A stretch of DNA of 64,000 bases. It comes from Gammaproteobacteria bacterium (GTDB lineage Bacteria > Pseudomonadota > Gammaproteobacteria > Burkholderiales > Rhodocyclaceae). Below are positions 63,754-64,000 of the stretch, piece by piece. A model generated the notes under the pieces. It had not been told where the DNA came from. It was given only the letters and a program-made list of their open reading frames with translations, and made no database searches. The number at the start of each line of letters is the position of its first letter. Within the stretch, counting starts at the first letter, position 1. The DNA is taken from positions 1 through 64,000 of the forward strand of contig JAHJHI010000038.1 of the NCBI GenBank assembly GCA_018824085.1, given 5' to 3'. The translations under genes and the position numbers were made by a program.

Positions 63754-64000
63754 CATCGTGCTGAAGTGCCAGGGCCTGTCGAAAACCTTCTTCCAGGGCA
63801 AGGTCGAGGTGCCGGTGCTGTCCGGCGTCGATCTCGAGGTTGCGCGCGGCGAGCGGGTGGCCGTCGTCGGCGCCAGCGGTTCCGGCAAGAGCACGCTGCT
63901 GCATCTGCTGGGCGGGCTGGACGTGCCGAGCCAGGGCGCCGTGTCACTGCTCGGCCAGCAGTATTCCGCGCTGGGCGAGGCGGCACGCGGCGCGTTGCGC
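63746..64000 (+). CDS. lolD: Lipoprotein-releasing ATPase LolD (3' cut by window)
   Basis: The frame starts at the ATG in GTTATGAGTGACATC, overlapping the lolC stop (ATGAGTGA), and stays open to the window edge with about 85 codons. The product begins [20 protein letters not shown] and has the Walker [19 protein letters not shown] at about residues 45-62. It is the cytoplasmic ATPase of the Lol extractor. The signature and Walker B motifs lie beyond the window. Confidence 0.9.
   Translation, partial: MSDIVLKCQGLSKTFFQGKVEVPVLSGVDLEVARGERVAVVGASGSGKSTLLHLLGGLDVPSQGAVSLLGQQYSALGEAARGALR

Overview
This is about 64 kb of GC-rich, gene-dense chromosome from a Gram-negative bacterium, most likely a betaproteobacterium of the Rhodocyclales/Methyloversatilis type. 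The evidence is the gene set and order (glnE, yhdP, nitrilase, tldD, aroG; glcDEF; three-gene pntAA-AB-B; lolCD; recJ with a phosphoglycerate-mutase-like gene), a PEP-CTERM surface protein, and strong G/C third-position bias. The genus is inference. No rRNA, tRNA, CRISPR array or phage was seen.

Layout. 1-2.6 kb is a decayed mobile-element zone: an internally deleted IS1182-type transposase, a more A/T-rich HNH endonuclease gene, and the 3' end of an IS110-type transposase beside a possible IS3-type end. 2.6-10.9 kb carries small housekeeping and envelope genes (DMT exporter, CBS protein, M48 peptidase, TRIC-type channel, glycine-zipper lipoprotein, DUF808, DUF1566, HupE). 10.9-15.1 kb is a two-gene minus-strand unit: a secreted purple-acid-phosphatase-like enzyme with four DWIGIY repeats and a C-terminal dockerin-type module, followed by a PEP-CTERM protein with a cohesin-like domain. 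15.2-34.3 kb is mostly core metabolism: trhO, a VIT-family transporter, glnE, yhdP-nit-FeeM-like-tldD-DUF2062, aroG with a lipid-linked glycosylation pair, murI, cobalamin adenosyltransferase and glycerate kinase. 34.3-37.2 kb holds flavin enzymes and a RES/Xre toxin-antitoxin pair. 37.3-41.2 kb is glcDEF. 41.2-47.3 kb has an HDOD gene behind a sigma-28-like promoter, a PP2C phosphatase, corA and pnt. 47.3-51.4 kb is a Baeyer-Villiger monooxygenase/MetX-like hydrolase/AraC cluster. 51.5-58.1 kb is a minus-strand transporter run (TRAP DctPQM, MFS, AEC, then trxC). 58.3-64 kb ends with an M48-TPR protease, recJ, a phosphoglycerate-mutase-like gene and lolCD, with lolD cut by the window edge.

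How the genes work together. GlcDEF oxidises glycolate to glyoxylate, and the 2-glycerate kinase at 33 kb would return the carbon to 2-phosphoglycerate. PntAA-AB-B balances NADH and NADPH. The BVMO and hydrolase fit ketone-to-ester-to-acid breakdown under the linked AraC regulator; two 14-bp direct repeats exactly 21 bp apart upstream of the BVMO gene look like its operator. The dockerin/cohesin-like pair suggests a phosphatase docked on an exosortase-sorted surface protein. This is the most unusual arrangement in the window and is inference from domain content and adjacency.
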